A stretch of DNA of 45,387 nt from Mycolicibacterium peregrinum (GCF_001665625.1 NZ_LZSY01000078.1:1-45387); one strand, 5' to 3'. Shown: positions 16,039-24,068, counted from the stretch's first letter. Notes: a model not told the origin generated them from the letters alone. Numbers and translations are program-made.

Positions 16039-16725
16039 ATGGCCATCGCCTCACCGGTGACACAGCGGTCAACCGTCGTGGCCCTGCTGTTGTTGACGTT
16101 CGCGACCGGGGTCGTGGACGCCATCAGTGTGTTGGTGCTGGGTCACGTGTTCGTCGCGAACATGACCGGAAACGTGATCTTCCTCGGGTTCTGGTTCGTG
16201 CCGCACTCCGGCGTGGATGTGACGGGCGCGCTGGTCGCGTTCATGGGGTTCGTGCTGGGCACGGTGGTGGGTGGGCGGCTGCGGCGCCATCTCGACAGCC
16301 ACGTCCGGAACTGGCTGACAACTGCGTTGGGTGTGGAAGTCGTTCTGCTGACCGTGCTTTCGATCCTTTGCGGAACGGGAGTGCTGGCGTACGACGACAA
16401 CCGGAAACTCATCTTGATCGTTCTGGCGATGACTTTCGGGATCCAGAACGCGACCGCGCGACAGTTCGGTATTCAGGAGCTGAGCACCACGGTGCTGACG
16501 CAGACGATCGTCGGCCTCGGCTTCGACAGCAGATTGGCCGGCGGTACCGGGGACCGCGAGAAGCTCCGTTACGGCGTGGTGCTGACGATGTGTGTCGGTG
16601 CGGTGCTCGGGGGGACGGTGTCGCAGTTCACGGTTGCGCCGGTGATCGCTGCGGCGGCCGTGGTGGTGGCCATCAGCGCGTTGATCTTCAAGTTCGGGCC
16701 GGCTCCTGCGGAGAACGCGCGCTGA
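16039..16725 (+). CDS. DUF1275 (YoaK-family) membrane protein
   Basis: 228 residues, about six hydrophobic helices (TVVALLLLTFATGVVDAISVLVLG, VTGALVAFMGFVLGTVVGGRL, LGVEVVLLTVLSILCGTG, LILIVLAMTFGIQNATARQ, YGVVLTMCVGAVLGGTVSQF, VIAAAAVVVAISALIFKFG). Family motifs FVANMTGNVIFLGF, QNATARQFGIQELSTTVLTQTIVGL and DREKLRYGVVL are present. Function of the family is unsettled (a small membrane protein, possibly transport). Only 16 nt separate it from the last mam gene and no terminator is seen, so it may be read from mce1. Confidence 0.85.
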   Translation: MAIASPVTQRSTVVALLLLTFATGVVDAISVLVLGHVFVANMTGNVIFLGFWFVPHSGVDVTGALVAFMGFVLGTVVGGRLRRHLDSHVRNWLTTALGVEVVLLTVLSILCGTGVLAYDDNRKLILIVLAMTFGIQNATARQFGIQELSTTVLTQTIVGLGFDSRLAGGTGDREKLRYGVVLTMCVGAVLGGTVSQFTVAPVIAAAAVVVAISALIFKFGPAPAENAR

Positions 16726-17434
16726 TCCAGCCCTCCCCCTCGTGCGCTGCGTGTCGCAGGGCATTGACCTCCCCGAAGTAGGCGGCCACCGCGCCGACAC
16801 CGGGCAGCATCCCGAGGTACCGGTAAACCTTTTGCGGGTGCGGTCTTTTCGCGATCTCCTCGCCGGCGGCCCGCACGCTGCCGGCGAAGTCCCAGAGTTT
16901 TTCCGGCAGTGATTGCGGCGGCCGTTCCGGGGCGTCGGCGGGGCTGTTGGTGAGGCCACGATCGCACAGGACCGCGCCGAGTAACCGCACCTGCTCGTCG
17001 AGGTCGGTGACGCCGTCCTCGCGGGCCACCGCACACAACACGATGGCCTGGTTGGAGAACCCGAGGATGTCCTGGAGCGGAAGTCGGTTGGCGATGACCC
17101 CGAATGCACCGGGGAATGCCACAGGGATGGTGGTCACCGCGCCGGCGCGATGCACCCACCACTTCACATGCCCGTCCTGATCCATCTCGGCCCAGGCCTT
17201 GGTGCCCGGCAGTTCGGCGAAGTTCAGCACTGCGGCCGCGACATCGAGGGTCTTCCCGACGGCGCCCTCGGCCGGCTCCTCGCGATGGGTGCGCCGCCGC
17301 AGCCCGAAGGGGTCGAATCGGGTGAAGATGTCGAGTACCGGGTTGATCACGGCCACGGCATTCTCGAGCGCCCCCGCGACGTCGGCGTCCGAGAGATGGG
17401 CAGAAGGCAACAGGTTTATCCCCACGGCAGCCAT
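16688..17434 (-). CDS. Conserved hypothetical protein
   Basis: 248 residues; I do not recognise the family. It looks soluble, with an Ala/Leu-rich middle (PVAFPGAFGVIANRLPLQDILGFSNQAIVLCAVAREDGVTDLDEQVRLLGAVLCDRGL) and a C-terminal segment with YRYLGMLPGVGAVAAYFGEVNALRHAAHEGEGW, which could sit at a membrane (some resemblance to EcsC-like proteins, weak). ATG at 17434. It converges on the DUF1275 gene and overlaps its last 38 bp tail to tail, so each stop lies inside the other gene. Confidence 0.75.
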   Translation of the reverse strand: MAAVGINLLPSAHLSDADVAGALENAVAVINPVLDIFTRFDPFGLRRRTHREEPAEGAVGKTLDVAAAVLNFAELPGTKAWAEMDQDGHVKWWVHRAGAVTTIPVAFPGAFGVIANRLPLQDILGFSNQAIVLCAVAREDGVTDLDEQVRLLGAVLCDRGLTNSPADAPERPPQSLPEKLWDFAGSVRAAGEEIAKRPHPQKVYRYLGMLPGVGAVAAYFGEVNALRHAAHEGEGWISARSPQEPART

Positions 17435-17473
17435 CTTGCCGGATGGCGCCGATTGTCGAGGAAACGTCGTCGA

Positions 17474-19195
17474 TCAGGCATAGCCGTCCACCCAGGTGCC
17501 GGTGTCATCGGTGCGGACGACGAGGGTGACACCGGGTGCCGCCATGAGTGCGGCCGGGCGCGACGAGATCGGGATACTCCCGGTCTGCGCGCACGTGTCT
17601 CGGTCGAAGCTCACGAGTGCGTCGTCGGTGCCGAACACCACCTCCCTGTCCAGGATCACCGCCATGCCGTCCGGGGACATGCGCCCGGTGGCATTCGCGG
17701 GACGGGCGTTGAACGAGCACTGTTCATGTCCGTTCGGGTTGCGCAGGGTGGCCCGGTCGTTGTCATGGGTCAGGAACTGGTCGGAGCCGTCGGTGGTGAG
17801 GATCGGATAGGCAGGATCGTCGAGGTGGGAAAAAGTCTGCAGTCGGGCGTTGACGAAGACGGAGCGATCGGGCCCGCCTTTGGGGGCGATGGTGATGATG
17901 GTTGCCCCGTCACCTGCTTCCATGGTGTACAGCTTCACGCGGTGGGTTTTGAAATCCTGCTGTGGGTAAGGAAGTCCGCGTAGCACCGTCGCGTGCCAGG
18001 CAGTTGTGCCATCCTTCGGATCGGCAACGGCGAACTGGACATCCATGCCCTGGCCGCCGGGGCACCGGTCGACGACTTGGAGTAGGCGTGCGTCACTGTC
18101 GCTCCTGAACCGGCAGCCCGTGGCAGGGATAGGTGCGGTCCACAACGCGGTCCCCGTTCGTGCGTCGAACCGTGTCCAGGTCAAGGCATCGGGATCCTCA
18201 TCCACCAGGTACGCCTGACCCGGTGGGCGGCGGTGATCACTGGCATGGCGGTAGGTGTCGACCAGAGTCCGGTCTGAGGACCACCACATCTGGCGGCCAG
18301 TGGGCGCGTCGAGACCGACCAATACCGAAGGGTACGAGCCGATTCCGAGGACCACGGTCTGTCCCGCGTCGAACACGCGCAGCGAGGTCACGACTGATTC
18401 CCCGGGCCCGCGACGCGAATAATGCCAGCGCTCAGTGGAATCAGGACCGTAGGCGGTGACGCGTCCGTTGCCGTAGGTGACGAAGCCGCCGGCAATGGGT
18501 TCGACGTACCACCCGTTGTGCTCGATCCGGTCCCAGTTTGTCCAGTCGGACACTTTGAGGGTGAAGCGTTGTGTGCCAAGGGTCGCCGGGAAAGGGAGAT
18601 CGGCCGAGGACGGTGCGGAGGCCGATGCGTCGACGTATCGGTGGTCGTCGCCGACGCGGATCGCCAGGTTGGTCGCCGACGCAGACACCATGAGCCCCAC
18701 CAGAATGCCGGCAATGGCAGGGACGCGCCAACCGCGATCCGAGAGCCGGGGGAGGGCGAAGCTGCCGACGATCAGTGCGACCACGCCGGCCAGTGCAATG
18801 CGCCAGGCGGACAGCGTGATGGGCAACTGGGTGGTGCGTGGATAGAACATCATCCAGCCGACGAACTGGCCGAGCCGGTCGGCGAAGAACACCATGAACA
18901 ACAGCACCATTACGCCCGCTATGGCAGGCAAAGCCCATGAACCCGGGTGGGCTCGGCCCACGAACCAGGCAATGGCGGCGGATGCCAGCAGCAGCCCGAC
19001 CAGCCAACACAGGGCGACCGCGATGGTTCGGGGCGTCTGGGCACCCAGCGATGCTGCTTCAGGCGGCAGGAACTCCTCCCATGCGCCGAGAGCCGGGGAC
19101 GGCTCACCTGTGAGCCAACTCGTAAGGGCGAGGCCCAACGCGGATATCAGCAGGGCGAACGCCAATCCCAGGCTCACGGCCGAAATGACACGCAT
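17474..19195 (-). CDS. Membrane protein with extracytoplasmic PQQ-like beta-propeller
   Basis: 573 residues. The N-terminal 190 residues contain about six hydrophobic helices (VISAVSLGLAFALLISALGLAL, TIAVALCWLVGLLLASAAIAWFVG, LPAIAGVMVLLFMVFFADRL, WRIALAGVVALIVGSFAL, VPAIAGILVGLMVSASAT). The rest is a repetitive beta-rich domain with blades such as GNGRVTAYGPDSTERWHYSR, VLVGLDAPTGRQMWWSSD, TWTRFDARTGTALWTAPI and AVADPKDGTTAWHATVL, a PQQ-like propeller. No enzyme residues are evident, so sensing or binding is as likely as catalysis. ATG at 19195 is preceded by GGGGGAG at a good distance; a GTG at 19216 lies upstream of that site. Divergent from the fructosamine kinase gene. Confidence 0.82.
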   Translation of the reverse strand: MRVISAVSLGLAFALLISALGLALTSWLTGEPSPALGAWEEFLPPEAASLGAQTPRTIAVALCWLVGLLLASAAIAWFVGRAHPGSWALPAIAGVMVLLFMVFFADRLGQFVGWMMFYPRTTQLPITLSAWRIALAGVVALIVGSFALPRLSDRGWRVPAIAGILVGLMVSASATNLAIRVGDDHRYVDASASAPSSADLPFPATLGTQRFTLKVSDWTNWDRIEHNGWYVEPIAGGFVTYGNGRVTAYGPDSTERWHYSRRGPGESVVTSLRVFDAGQTVVLGIGSYPSVLVGLDAPTGRQMWWSSDRTLVDTYRHASDHRRPPGQAYLVDEDPDALTWTRFDARTGTALWTAPIPATGCRFRSDSDARLLQVVDRCPGGQGMDVQFAVADPKDGTTAWHATVLRGLPYPQQDFKTHRVKLYTMEAGDGATIITIAPKGGPDRSVFVNARLQTFSHLDDPAYPILTTDGSDQFLTHDNDRATLRNPNGHEQCSFNARPANATGRMSPDGMAVILDREVVFGTDDALVSFDRDTCAQTGSIPISSRPAALMAAPGVTLVVRTDDTGTWVDGYA

Positions 19196-19257
19196 CAACG
19201 ATCTCCCCCACGACACGGGTGAAAATTCTGCCAGTTCACGCCGGTAACCTGCCCGGT

Positions 19258-20058
19258 ATGCCCAATGCCGCGGATCGGGCCGACGTCTTCGTCAAACGCA
19301 ATGTGTCGGCGCCGGCGGGATTCTTCGCCGCAGAGGCCGCCGGACTGAACTGGTTGGCGGTGGCAGGTGGTGTCCCGAGCGTCCCGGTAATCGGCTACGA
19401 CGCAACATCGTTGACGCTGCAGCGCCTGCACCCGGTGCCCCCGACGGCGCAGGCTGCTCGAGCCTTCGGCGAGCAACTGGCCCATACCCACGATGCGGGT
19501 GCACAGGCCTACGGGGCCGGGCCGGACGGTTCCGGGGGAGTCGGGTTCTTCGGACCGATGTCGCAGCCGTTGCCGATGTCGTTGGTCCGCCACGATTCTT
19601 GGGGCACTTTCTACGCCGATGAGCGCCTGCTTCCGATGGCGCACTTGGCGGCAGGCCGGCTCAACGCAGGGGCGCAGGACGCCATCGCGGCGGTCGCGGA
19701 CATCTGCCGCGCCGGCACGTTCGATGACGATGACGGGCCGGCCCGGCTGCACGGCGACCTCTGGAGCGGCAACGTGATGTGGACCGCCGACGGTGCGGTG
19801 CTCATCGATCCCGCCGCACACGGTGGGCATCGCGAGACGGATCTGGCGATGTTGGCGCTGTTCGGTTTCCCGTTCCTGGATGACGTGCTGGCGGCGTATC
19901 GGTCTGTCCGGCCGTTGCGCAACGGGTGGCGTGACCGGATCGATCTGCATCAGCTCTATCCGCTGCTGGCCCACGTCGTGCTGTTCGGCGGCGGCTATGC
20001 GGGCCAGGCCGATGCGGCCGCTCGGCGAATCCTCGCCGGCAAACTTCGGATCGAGTAG
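19258..20058 (+). CDS. Fructosamine/ketosamine-3-kinase family protein
   Basis: 266-residue small-molecule kinase of the fructosamine kinase family, which phosphorylates sugar adducts on amines so that they decompose (protein deglycation). Visible motifs are the catalytic loop HGDLWSGNVMW (His165 onward), the metal-binding VLIDPAAHGGHRETDLAMLALFG, and the N-terminal FVKRNVSAPAGFFAAEAAGLNWLA lobe. ATG at 19258 is seven bases after TAACCT (19245-19250), a leaderless arrangement that decides this start over a GTG at 19219. Substrate unknown. Confidence 0.88.
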   Translation: MPNAADRADVFVKRNVSAPAGFFAAEAAGLNWLAVAGGVPSVPVIGYDATSLTLQRLHPVPPTAQAARAFGEQLAHTHDAGAQAYGAGPDGSGGVGFFGPMSQPLPMSLVRHDSWGTFYADERLLPMAHLAAGRLNAGAQDAIAAVADICRAGTFDDDDGPARLHGDLWSGNVMWTADGAVLIDPAAHGGHRETDLAMLALFGFPFLDDVLAAYRSVRPLRNGWRDRIDLHQLYPLLAHVVLFGGGYAGQADAAARRILAGKLRIE

Positions 20059-20278
20059 TTCGAACCGCTGAGCGCCGCTTGTCCGCGTCGACCGGCGCAG
20101 GTCGAGGCGGGTTCGGCGCCGATCGGAACCAGTTGACATATCGACAGGTGTTTGGCACGGCAAGGCGCACATCCATCGGTGTCCAGCAACGTTGGCGAGG
20201 GTGATTCACCGCGGATGCAAGGGTTGCCTGTCGTTGGCGTCAATATATCTCTGCCCAGCGCAAGACCGATCGGGTCGA

Positions 20279-20307
20279 TTGCGACAAGTTTGCGACACAT
20301 TGCGACG
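20279..20307 (+). repeat. Three TTGCGACA direct repeats
   Basis: TTGCGACA occurs at 20279-20286 and 20290-20297, and TTGCGACG at 20300-20307, spaced 11 and 10 bp, that is, on the same face of the helix. Such phasing suits cooperative binding of an activator upstream of the PE-PPE gene. The regulator is unknown. Confidence 0.6.
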
Positions 20308-20335
20308 AAGAACAGTGAAATTTCTCCAGCAATTC

Positions 20336-20351
20336 AGTGACAAAGGTCACA
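20336..20351. promoter_or_regulatory. CRP-like palindrome upstream of the PE-PPE gene
   Basis: AGTGACAAAGGTCACA fits the CRP/Cmr consensus TGTGA-N6-TCACA with one mismatch. It ends 55 bp before the ATG at 20407, within promoter range, and suggests cAMP-receptor control. The -10 is not certain (TAAGTT near 20360 is one candidate). Confidence 0.5.
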
Positions 20352-20406
20352 TTAGTGTTAAGTTGCCTGAGATAAACCTGAGAAGGTGGCCGAAAGGACT
20401 GGTCAG

Positions 20407-22554
20407 ATGGCAGTTAAGCACCGTAGGCAGCGGCGGCGCGTCACGAGGGTGGCGACCCTCGGGGCGGCAACCGCAACGGTAACCGCGCTTACGGTGGGCG
20501 TTGCACCGCCACCCGCCCAGGCCGCTGCGGTCCAGCGCGACCTTCGGCTGCAATCCGGGGTGCAGATCTTCCCGCCGCCCGACCAGATCCCGGACCTCAC
20601 GGGTGGCTTCGGAACTCAGGTGTACAACCAGTTCCAGACCGTCGGCGCGCAGGTGGAAACTGCATTCGTCGACAACTTCAATCTGCTGGCCCTCCTACAG
20701 GCCGCGGGGATCGATCCGACCACCCCCACCAAGGATGCGCTCAACGGCGTCTTGGGTGGGGCACTGGGCGCACTGCCGGTCGACGTGGAAGACCTTTTGG
20801 GAATCGACCTCAGCGATCCGTTGTCCTCGGCCGGGGTCAACGTGATCACCACCGGCGGCCTTTTCACGCTCATCCGTCTGCTCGGGGTGGATCTCGGGTG
20901 GGTGCCGTCGTTCCCGAACTCGGTGGCCGACGAGATCAACAACACCCCATACCTCGATGTCAGCCTCGACTCGATCTTCAAGGCGCTCGGTCTGCCGACG
21001 AGTGGCCTCAAGTTCGACAGCCTCAAAGCTGCGCTCGCGTTGCTCGGCATCACGCTGCCACCGCTGAGTACGAATGCCGCCGATGTGCGCATCCCGGTCG
21101 TGGCCGGCTGGGGCTTCGGTGCGTTCGCGGCGGGCGCGGCCTACCAACAGGTGGTCGATGATCTGCCGAACCAGCCCGGTGGTGCCAACTACACCGGAAC
21201 CAACCCCCTGCTCGGCAGTTTCACCATCCTGCCGATGATCCTGATCGACAACCCCGGCCGGGCCAACGGCGGCATTCTGGCGCGGGCGTATCCGCTTTTC
21301 GGACTGCTCGGGATCGACACCGTGACACCTGATACCCAGGTGCAGAGCAGCGGGACCAGCATCGTCTCGGGCATCCCCGTGGTCGGTGACATCCCGTTGT
21401 TCGGGCTCACTCCGGGCGGCGCGAATCTCATTCCGATCAAGATCGACGCCACCGCCGAGTACCTGCCGCTCTCGGACTTCGCCGCCTGGCCCAACCCGTT
21501 CACGATGGCGAACAATGTTGCGGCAGGCCTGTTCCCGACCTACATCTTGCGGAACCAGTCGCTCGACACCCTCAGCACGGTGTTGATCGACCAAGTTGTT
21601 TCGCAGCTCGGCGCCGACGTCACCGACTATCTGCAGGATCCCGGGGACAACCCTCAGCTGGGCCCCAAGCTCAACATCTACATCACGATCCCGGCCAACA
21701 GCCTGCCGCTGCTGGAGCCGACGTATCTGGCGTATGACGTCATCAACCTGCTGACCGGGGCGAACCTCAACAATCCGATCGGCACGGCGCTGAGCCCTGT
21801 CCTCACCAGCCTGGTCAACCTCGGCTACACCGATGTGTCCTACAACCCGACGACGGGCATCTATGAGCGCTCGCTCGACGAAGCCGACGTCCCAACCGCT
21901 TTCGGCACCCTTCCGGCGGACGTCGATTGGGAACAGGTGCCCGGGCATCTGATCAACAACCTCGTCACCGGCATCGAGAAAGCGATCAGCGACGGCCTGG
22001 TGAGCCAGACCCCGGTCTCCAATCCCATCAAGACCCTGCTGGGCCTGCTCGGCGTCGGTGGCTCGTCGAACCTGTCCGGGCTGGATCTCTCGGCACTGAC
22101 CGACTCGCTGAACAGCCTCACTCCGGAGGCGCTCGGTAACGCTGGGGACAATGTTGGGACACAGAGCCTTACGAAGACGACGAGTTTCGAGCCGCAAGCC
22201 GTCACTCAGACCAAGGTCGGCACGGACACCGTCAAGCTGAAATCTGTTGAGGGCGACAGCGTCAAGAAGCTCAGCAGCGCAGCTGACGGGGCCCGCCGAG
22301 AGGTCGCGAAATCGGTCGCGGAGGCCGGTGAGCGTACGAAGGCTTCGGCCGAGAGGGCGCGTGAGCGCACCGCCAAGGCAGTCAAGGACGCCCAGGAGCG
22401 CGTGAACAAGCTCGCCGAAGATGGCCGCAAGCAGATCCAGTCGGCTGCCGAGGGTGTTCAGAAGGGCGCGGAGAAGGCGGTCAACGACGTGAAGGGTGCC
22501 AAGAAGCCCGAGAAGAAAGCCGAGAAGAAGGACACCAAGAAAGACGCCGCCTGA
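20407..22554 (+). CDS. Secreted PE-PPE-domain protein with Lys-rich HBHA-like tail
   Basis: 715 residues. Signal peptide 1 to about 39-41 (RRQRRRVTRVATLGAATATVTALTVGVAPPPAQA), a Pro/Gly/Asn-rich body, and a PE-PPE (PF08237-type) alpha/beta hydrolase domain (about 220-510) with LIDNPGRANGGILARAYP, IDATAEYLPLSDFAAWPNP, IYITIPANSLPLLEP and LVNLGYTDVSYN. Where active members have GYSQGA-type nucleophile elbows this one has G234-W-G236-F-G, so the serine appears lost. Residues 625-715 are a charged helical Lys/Ala/Glu tail ending in KKAEKKDTKK repeats, like HBHA. ATG 20407 with AAGGA 7 nt upstream. Convergent with the ABM gene, only 3 bp between the stops. Confidence 0.85.
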   Translation: MAVKHRRQRRRVTRVATLGAATATVTALTVGVAPPPAQAAAVQRDLRLQSGVQIFPPPDQIPDLTGGFGTQVYNQFQTVGAQVETAFVDNFNLLALLQAAGIDPTTPTKDALNGVLGGALGALPVDVEDLLGIDLSDPLSSAGVNVITTGGLFTLIRLLGVDLGWVPSFPNSVADEINNTPYLDVSLDSIFKALGLPTSGLKFDSLKAALALLGITLPPLSTNAADVRIPVVAGWGFGAFAAGAAYQQVVDDLPNQPGGANYTGTNPLLGSFTILPMILIDNPGRANGGILARAYPLFGLLGIDTVTPDTQVQSSGTSIVSGIPVVGDIPLFGLTPGGANLIPIKIDATAEYLPLSDFAAWPNPFTMANNVAAGLFPTYILRNQSLDTLSTVLIDQVVSQLGADVTDYLQDPGDNPQLGPKLNIYITIPANSLPLLEPTYLAYDVINLLTGANLNNPIGTALSPVLTSLVNLGYTDVSYNPTTGIYERSLDEADVPTAFGTLPADVDWEQVPGHLINNLVTGIEKAISDGLVSQTPVSNPIKTLLGLLGVGGSSNLSGLDLSALTDSLNSLTPEALGNAGDNVGTQSLTKTTSFEPQAVTQTKVGTDTVKLKSVEGDSVKKLSSAADGARREVAKSVAEAGERTKASAERARERTAKAVKDAQERVNKLAEDGRKQIQSAAEGVQKGAEKAVNDVKGAKKPEKKAEKKDTKKDAA

Positions 22555-22557
22555 CGC

Positions 22558-22884
22558 CTAGCCCGCCTCGTGCACCGATTCCACGGTGTACAGGTGCGGT
22601 TCGAAGCTGGTGGCGAGGTCGGCGCACCGGCTCATGTGTTCCCGCGCAGTGGGGTCGGCGAGCATGGCTTGGAAGTCCTCGGCACTGCGCCACTGCGCGT
22701 AGTTGATGACGCGAGTGCCGTCTGTACTCAGATGGATGTTGGCGGAGATGAATCCGGGGACGTGGCGCATCACGTCCTCGGTCGCCTGGCCCAGTAACGC
22801 GGCGAGTTCGGCTGCTCGCTGTGGCTCGACCGTGAACACGTTGATGAGGGTGGCGTGGGGGCTGTGCTGCTGGATGGTCGTCAC
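22558..22884 (-). CDS. Antibiotic biosynthesis monooxygenase (ABM) domain protein
   Basis: 108-residue ABM-fold protein (dimeric ferredoxin-like barrel; cofactor-less oxygenase or heme-handling relatives). Seen: TLINVFTVEPQRAAELAALLGQATEDVMRHVPGFISANIHLSTDGTRVINYAQWRSAEDFQAML, with the family YAQWRS motif. GTG at 22884 is preceded by a perfect AGGAGG about 5 nt upstream, which decides the start against an ATG at 22947 that would overlap marR. Divergent from marR over a gap with two MarR-type operators, so it is the likely target of that regulator. Confidence 0.9.
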   Translation of the reverse strand: MTTIQQHSPHATLINVFTVEPQRAAELAALLGQATEDVMRHVPGFISANIHLSTDGTRVINYAQWRSAEDFQAMLADPTAREHMSRCADLATSFEPHLYTVESVHEAG

Positions 22885-22894
22885 GATTCCTCCT

Positions 22895-22947
22895 ATGTCA
22901 GGTTCCTTACATATTCGACGGTAGCACTGATGTAAGGTTCCTGTCAT
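22895..22947. promoter_or_regulatory. Two MarR-type operators in the ABM-marR gap
   Basis: Site 1 (22895-22912) is ATGTCAGGTTCCTTACAT, a palindrome with one mismatched pair. Site 2 (22930-22947) is ATGTAAGGTTCCTGTCAT, a weaker version of the same sequence, 35 bp away. Site 2 covers TAAGGT (22933-22938), which is 7 nt before the marR ATG (leaderless -10), and the ATG itself. Site 1 lies next to the AGGAGG of the ABM gene. Control of both genes and autorepression are inferred. Confidence 0.75.
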
Positions 22948-23401
22948 GCCTCCGAACGTGGAAAGTGGGGCCGGCTACCTCGTCAAGCGGGTCCAGCAGA
23001 GCCTGCGTCGCAATTGCGATGCGGCACTGCGCTCCACCGGGTTGTCGATGGCGCAGTACACGGCCCTTCGTGCGCTGGCCGACCATCCGCAAGCCTCGGC
23101 CGCGGAGCTGGCCCGGTTGTGTTTCGTCACGCGCCAGTCGCTGCAGGACGTTTTGACGGGCCTGCGCACCGAAGGCCTGGTCGAGGAATCGCCCGGTCCC
23201 CAGCGGGGTCGTGCCCGCGCGTTGCAGCTGACTGCGGCGGGGAAGCGTCGACTGGGCCACGCCCACTCTGCGGTCATCCACGTCGAGCAGGGCATGCTCA
23301 ACGGTTTGTCCGGCAAGGATCAGAAAGAACTCGCAACGATGCTGTTGCGTTGCGCGGAGAACCTCGAGGCGGTCGTGCCGATAACCACGGTTGGCCTGTG
23401 A
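22946..23401 (+). CDS. MarR-family transcriptional regulator
   Basis: 151 residues. Winged helix at about 30-100: LSMAQYTALRALADHPQASAAELARLCFVTRQSLQDVLTGLRTEGLVEESPGPQRGRARALQLTAAGKRRL, flanked by dimerisation helices. The ligand is not evident. ATG at 22946, probably leaderless (TAAGGT at -12). Divergent from the ABM gene and overlapping the following tetR by 4 bp (GTGA), so two regulators are co-transcribed. Confidence 0.9.
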   Translation: MPPNVESGAGYLVKRVQQSLRRNCDAALRSTGLSMAQYTALRALADHPQASAAELARLCFVTRQSLQDVLTGLRTEGLVEESPGPQRGRARALQLTAAGKRRLGHAHSAVIHVEQGMLNGLSGKDQKELATMLLRCAENLEAVVPITTVGL

Positions 23402-24045
23402 CTTCGGCGAAGCGTGGGCGCGGCAGGCCCGCGGGACCTGGTGTCGACGTCGAGCAGCGGCGCAGGGATCTGCTCGACGCCGCCGAACGCGCGATCCGTG
23501 CCCACGGACCCGATGTGGGAATCGCCGAGGTGGCCAAAGAAGCCGGCTTCGTACGCTCGGCCGTTTATGCGGTCTTCCCGAATCGGGCAGCCATCCTGTC
23601 TGCGCTCGGAGAGCGTCAGGCTCATCGGTTGCTGACGGAGATCACCCGCCGCGCCGCCCGGTCGACCGACCTGCGTCAACGCATGTCGTTGTTCTTCGAC
23701 GTCCTCTGTGGCTGGATGCAGGACGACCCGAACCTGTACCGGGCGTTGAGCGTGCATGCCGCCGGGGGACACGAGATGCCGGGGATATTCGACGAACTCG
23801 CCACCGCCGTCGAAGCCATGCTGACGGTGTCCATGGCCGCCGGTGGTGTCGACACCGCGGCGGCCGCGCCGTGGGCCCGGGCCATCGTCGGCTCGGCGAT
23901 GGTCAGTGCCCAGTGGTGGATCCGCGATTCGTCGATGCCTCGCGCCGAACTCGTCGAGCATCTGACGAAGCTGTGCTGGGACGGCGGCTCGGCACTGCCG
24001 TTCAGCCCCTTCGACGTTTCGGCTATTGACAGCGGACAGCCATAA
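23398..24045 (+). CDS. TetR-family transcriptional regulator
   Basis: 215 residues. HTH at about 20-65 (RRRDLLDAAERAIRAHGPDVGIAEVAKEAGFVRSAVYAVFPNRAAILSAL), then a helical ligand domain with WMQDDPNLYRALSVHAAGG and APWARAIVGSAMVSAQWWI. GTG at 23398 overlaps the marR stop. The stop codon (24043-24045) lies inside a perfect 14-bp-arm palindrome that also covers the promoter -10 and start of the next gene. Repression of the oxygenase gene is therefore the simplest role, with a carotenoid-, stilbene- or lipid-like inducer possible. Confidence 0.9.
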   Translation: MTSAKRGRGRPAGPGVDVEQRRRDLLDAAERAIRAHGPDVGIAEVAKEAGFVRSAVYAVFPNRAAILSALGERQAHRLLTEITRRAARSTDLRQRMSLFFDVLCGWMQDDPNLYRALSVHAAGGHEMPGIFDELATAVEAMLTVSMAAGGVDTAAAAPWARAIVGSAMVSAQWWIRDSSMPRAELVEHLTKLCWDGGSALPFSPFDVSAIDSGQP

Positions 24046-24068
24046 AAGACATAGTGTCTTTTATGGCT
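24026..24068 (+). promoter_or_regulatory. Promoter and TetR operator for the oxygenase gene
   Basis: Perfect inverted repeat: AGCCATAAAAGACA (24038-24051), 3-bp centre TAG, TGTCTTTTATGGCT (24055-24068). A consensus -35 TTGACA lies at 24026-24031. With an 18-bp spacer the -10 is CATAGT at 24050-24055, followed by 7 nt and the ATG at 24063, a leaderless start. The palindrome thus spans the tetR stop codon, the -10 and the first codons of the oxygenase gene. There is no Shine-Dalgarno sequence. Binding by the adjacent TetR is inferred. Confidence 0.8.

Larger units (their letters stand above)
20059..20406. other. 348-bp intergenic region upstream of the PE-PPE gene
   Basis: No gene seen. The first two thirds show nothing distinctive. 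The last third holds the TTGCGACA direct repeats, a CRP-like palindrome and the ribosome site AAGGA at about 20395-20399. Confidence 0.6.
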
